From positions 1 through 7,300 of the forward strand of contig JANXVP010000575.1 in the NCBI GenBank assembly GCA_025351615.1: a stretch of DNA of 7,300 nucleotides, written 5' to 3'. The notes under the pieces are model-generated. The model searched no databases, was not told the origin of the DNA, and saw only the letters and a program-made list of their open reading frames with translations. Positions 6,052 to 7,300 of the stretch are shown one piece after another (the first letter of the stretch is position 1; each line of letters starts with the position of its first letter). This DNA is from Ramlibacter sp. (GTDB taxonomy: Bacteria > Pseudomonadota > Gammaproteobacteria > Burkholderiales > Burkholderiaceae_C). Position numbers and translations under genes: made by a program.

Positions 6052-6509
6052 AGTACCTTGTCGCACTGCTGCTGGCGTTCGCCGCCTGCATGCCCGCATG
6101 GGCGAAAGAGGCCACGCCACTGGCCGACGATCCCGTGCTCGAGCAACGCCTGATCGCGATCTCGGAGGAAATGCGCTGCCTGGTCTGCCAGAACGAATCG
6201 CTTGCCGGCTCCCGGGCCGATCTTGCGCAGGACCTGCGACGCGAATTGCGAACCCTGATCCGGCAGGGCCGCAGCGACGCCGAGATCAAGGAATTCATGG
6301 TCAGCCGGTATGGCGACTTCGTTCTTTACCGGCCGCCGGTCAAGCCGACAACATGGCTGCTGTGGATCGGCCCCTTCGTGCTGATGGTCGCCGGGGTGGT
6401 CGTGTTGCTGGTGTACCTGCGCCGGCGCGATCGTGCGCTTGGCGACGAGGGTTTGACCGGCGAGGAAATCAGGCGTGCCCAGGCATTGCTGAAGGAGGCT
6501 GAGGGATGA
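6048..6509 (+). CDS. ccmH: CcmH, apocytochrome thiol-handling subunit
   Basis: This is the short CcmH type (CcmL-like), the redox-active part of the haem ligation complex. The 153 residues comprise a signal peptide (KYLVALLLAFAACMPAWA, cleavage near 19), the redox motif MRCLVCQNES with Cys44 and Cys47, a three-helix bundle with SRADLAQDLR and the YGDFVLYRPP loop (88-97), one membrane helix (about 102-123), and a cytoplasmic tail with RRRD and a GLTGEEIRRAQALL helix. The TPR part that is fused in E. coli CcmH is a separate gene here, ccmI. The start is GTG 6048, overlapping the ccmG stop as GTGA, with only a poor ribosome binding site upstream, so translation probably depends on coupling to ccmG. 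Confidence 0.96.
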   Translation: MKYLVALLLAFAACMPAWAKEATPLADDPVLEQRLIAISEEMRCLVCQNESLAGSRADLAQDLRRELRTLIRQGRSDAEIKEFMVSRYGDFVLYRPPVKPTTWLLWIGPFVLMVAGVVVLLVYLRRRDRALGDEGLTGEEIRRAQALLKEAEG

Positions 6510-7300
6510 CTGGATTCGTGATTGGTGCGGCGCTGGTCGTCGCCCTGGCGCTGCTGTTGCTGCTGCGCCCTTTCTTCTGGCGGACTGCGGGCGTGGGCGC
6601 GGGGGCATCGCAGCGGCAGCTCAATGCCGCCATCTGCCGTGACCAGCTGGCCAAGCTGGAGCACGACCTGGCCGATGGCAGCCTCGGGGTCGAGGATTAC
6701 GAGCCTGCGCGCGCTGAACTCCAGCGCAGGATGCTGCAGGACACCGCCGAGGAGGACTCGGCGCCAACGCTGGGCGCGCCGAAGCGCACCCTTGCTGCCG
6801 TCGCCCTGGCGCTGCCGCTGGCCGCATTCGGCCTGTACTTTGTGATCGGCAACCCCAACAGCATGTCGGCAACCGCAACGACACAGGCAGGATCGCGGCA
6901 GGACATCGAGCGGATGGTCGCGAGCCTGGCGGCCAAGCTGGAAAAAGAGCCCGGCAATTTGAAGGGCTGGGCGATGCTGGCGCGCTCTTACAAGGTGATG
7001 GGGCGGCCGATCGACGCCGAATGGGCTTTTGACCGCGCCGGCGCTTCCCTGGACGACGATGCGCAACTGCTCGCGGATTATGCGGATGTTGCAGCGATGA
7101 ACGCCGGCGGAAACTTCGCCGGCAAGCCGATGCGCCTGATCGACAAGGCACTCCAGGCCGAACCGGCGAACGCGATGGCATTGTGGCTGGCCGGTACAGC
7201 TGCAATGAATTCCGGCGAGTCCGACAAGGCCCTGAAAATCTGGGGAGGGCTGATGACGCAGCTGCAGCCGGGGTCGGAAGACGCACGCATGCTCCAGGGA
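6506..7300 (+). CDS. ccmI: CcmI, apocytochrome c chaperone (partial, runs off right edge)
   Basis: CcmI holds the C-terminal region of apocytochrome c and delivers it to CcmF/CcmH. The frame from ATG 6506 is open to the window edge (265 residues). It has two membrane helices (about 3-22 and 95-114) around a cytoplasmic loop with the family-typical NAAICRDQLAKLEHDLADGS (40-59) and a Glu/Arg-rich helix. The periplasmic part begins near 117 and contains DIERMVASLAAKLEKEP followed by TPR-like repeats: NLKGWAMLARSYKVMGRP (151-168), QLLADYADVAAMNAGG (187-202) and NAMALWLAGTAAMNSGES (222-239). Family members are often longer, so C-terminal sequence is probably missing because of the window edge, not a truncation. 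It has the strongest ribosome binding site of the operon (AAGGAGG, 6492-6498), and its start overlaps the ccmH stop as ATGA. Confidence 0.94.
   Translation, partial: MTGFVIGAALVVALALLLLLRPFFWRTAGVGAGASQRQLNAAICRDQLAKLEHDLADGSLGVEDYEPARAELQRRMLQDTAEEDSAPTLGAPKRTLAAVALALPLAAFGLYFVIGNPNSMSATATTQAGSRQDIERMVASLAAKLEKEPGNLKGWAMLARSYKVMGRPIDAEWAFDRAGASLDDDAQLLADYADVAAMNAGGNFAGKPMRLIDKALQAEPANAMALWLAGTAAMNSGESDKALKIWGGLMTQLQPGSEDARMLQG

Overview
The window is most of a system I cytochrome c maturation (Ccm) operon, ccmABCDEFGHI, on the plus strand from 946 to the right edge. A small divergent two-gene group lies on the minus strand at its left. High GC content, the gene order, and separate CcmH and CcmI proteins point to a proteobacterium. 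A betaproteobacterium with anaerobic or denitrifying metabolism is my best guess, from protein style only.

Left part (1-704, minus strand): an exported NrfJ-like small protein that runs off the left edge (start at 297), preceded by a DUF3144-family protein (704-351). They are 53 bases apart and probably co-transcribed leftwards.

Divergent control region (705-945): this is the most interesting non-coding part. It holds three perfect dyads with the core TGAC-N4-GTCA. Two of them, TTGAC-CCAA-GTCAA (738-751) and TTGAC-AATT-GTCAA (899-912), fit the TTGAY-N4-RTCAA consensus of the Fnr/FixK/Dnr/Anr regulators. Each is centred exactly 40.5 bases upstream of the A of the start codon of its flanking gene (DUF3144 gene and ccmA). 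That is class II activator geometry with the start codon itself at +1, so both mRNAs may be leaderless. The third dyad, GTGAC-GGAT-GTCAC (851-864), is closer to a CRP-type core.

Right part (946-7300): ccmA and ccmB (ABC transporter), ccmC (haem handling), ccmD (small membrane adaptor), ccmE (haem chaperone), ccmF (haem lyase core), ccmG (thioredoxin-like reductant), ccmH (apocytochrome thiol handling) and ccmI (apocytochrome chaperone, cut by the right edge). All eight gene junctions are 4-base overlaps (ATGA or GTGA), so the nine genes form one tightly coupled translational unit. CcmC loads haem on CcmE, CcmAB with CcmD releases holo-CcmE, CcmG and CcmH keep the CXXCH cysteines reduced, and CcmF/H/I attach haem to the apocytochrome in the periplasm.

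I see no RNA gene, mobile element, CRISPR array or convincing terminator. The protein-coding content is canonical; the novelty, if any, is in the shared promoter architecture and the pairing of a NrfJ-like/DUF3144 unit with ccm.
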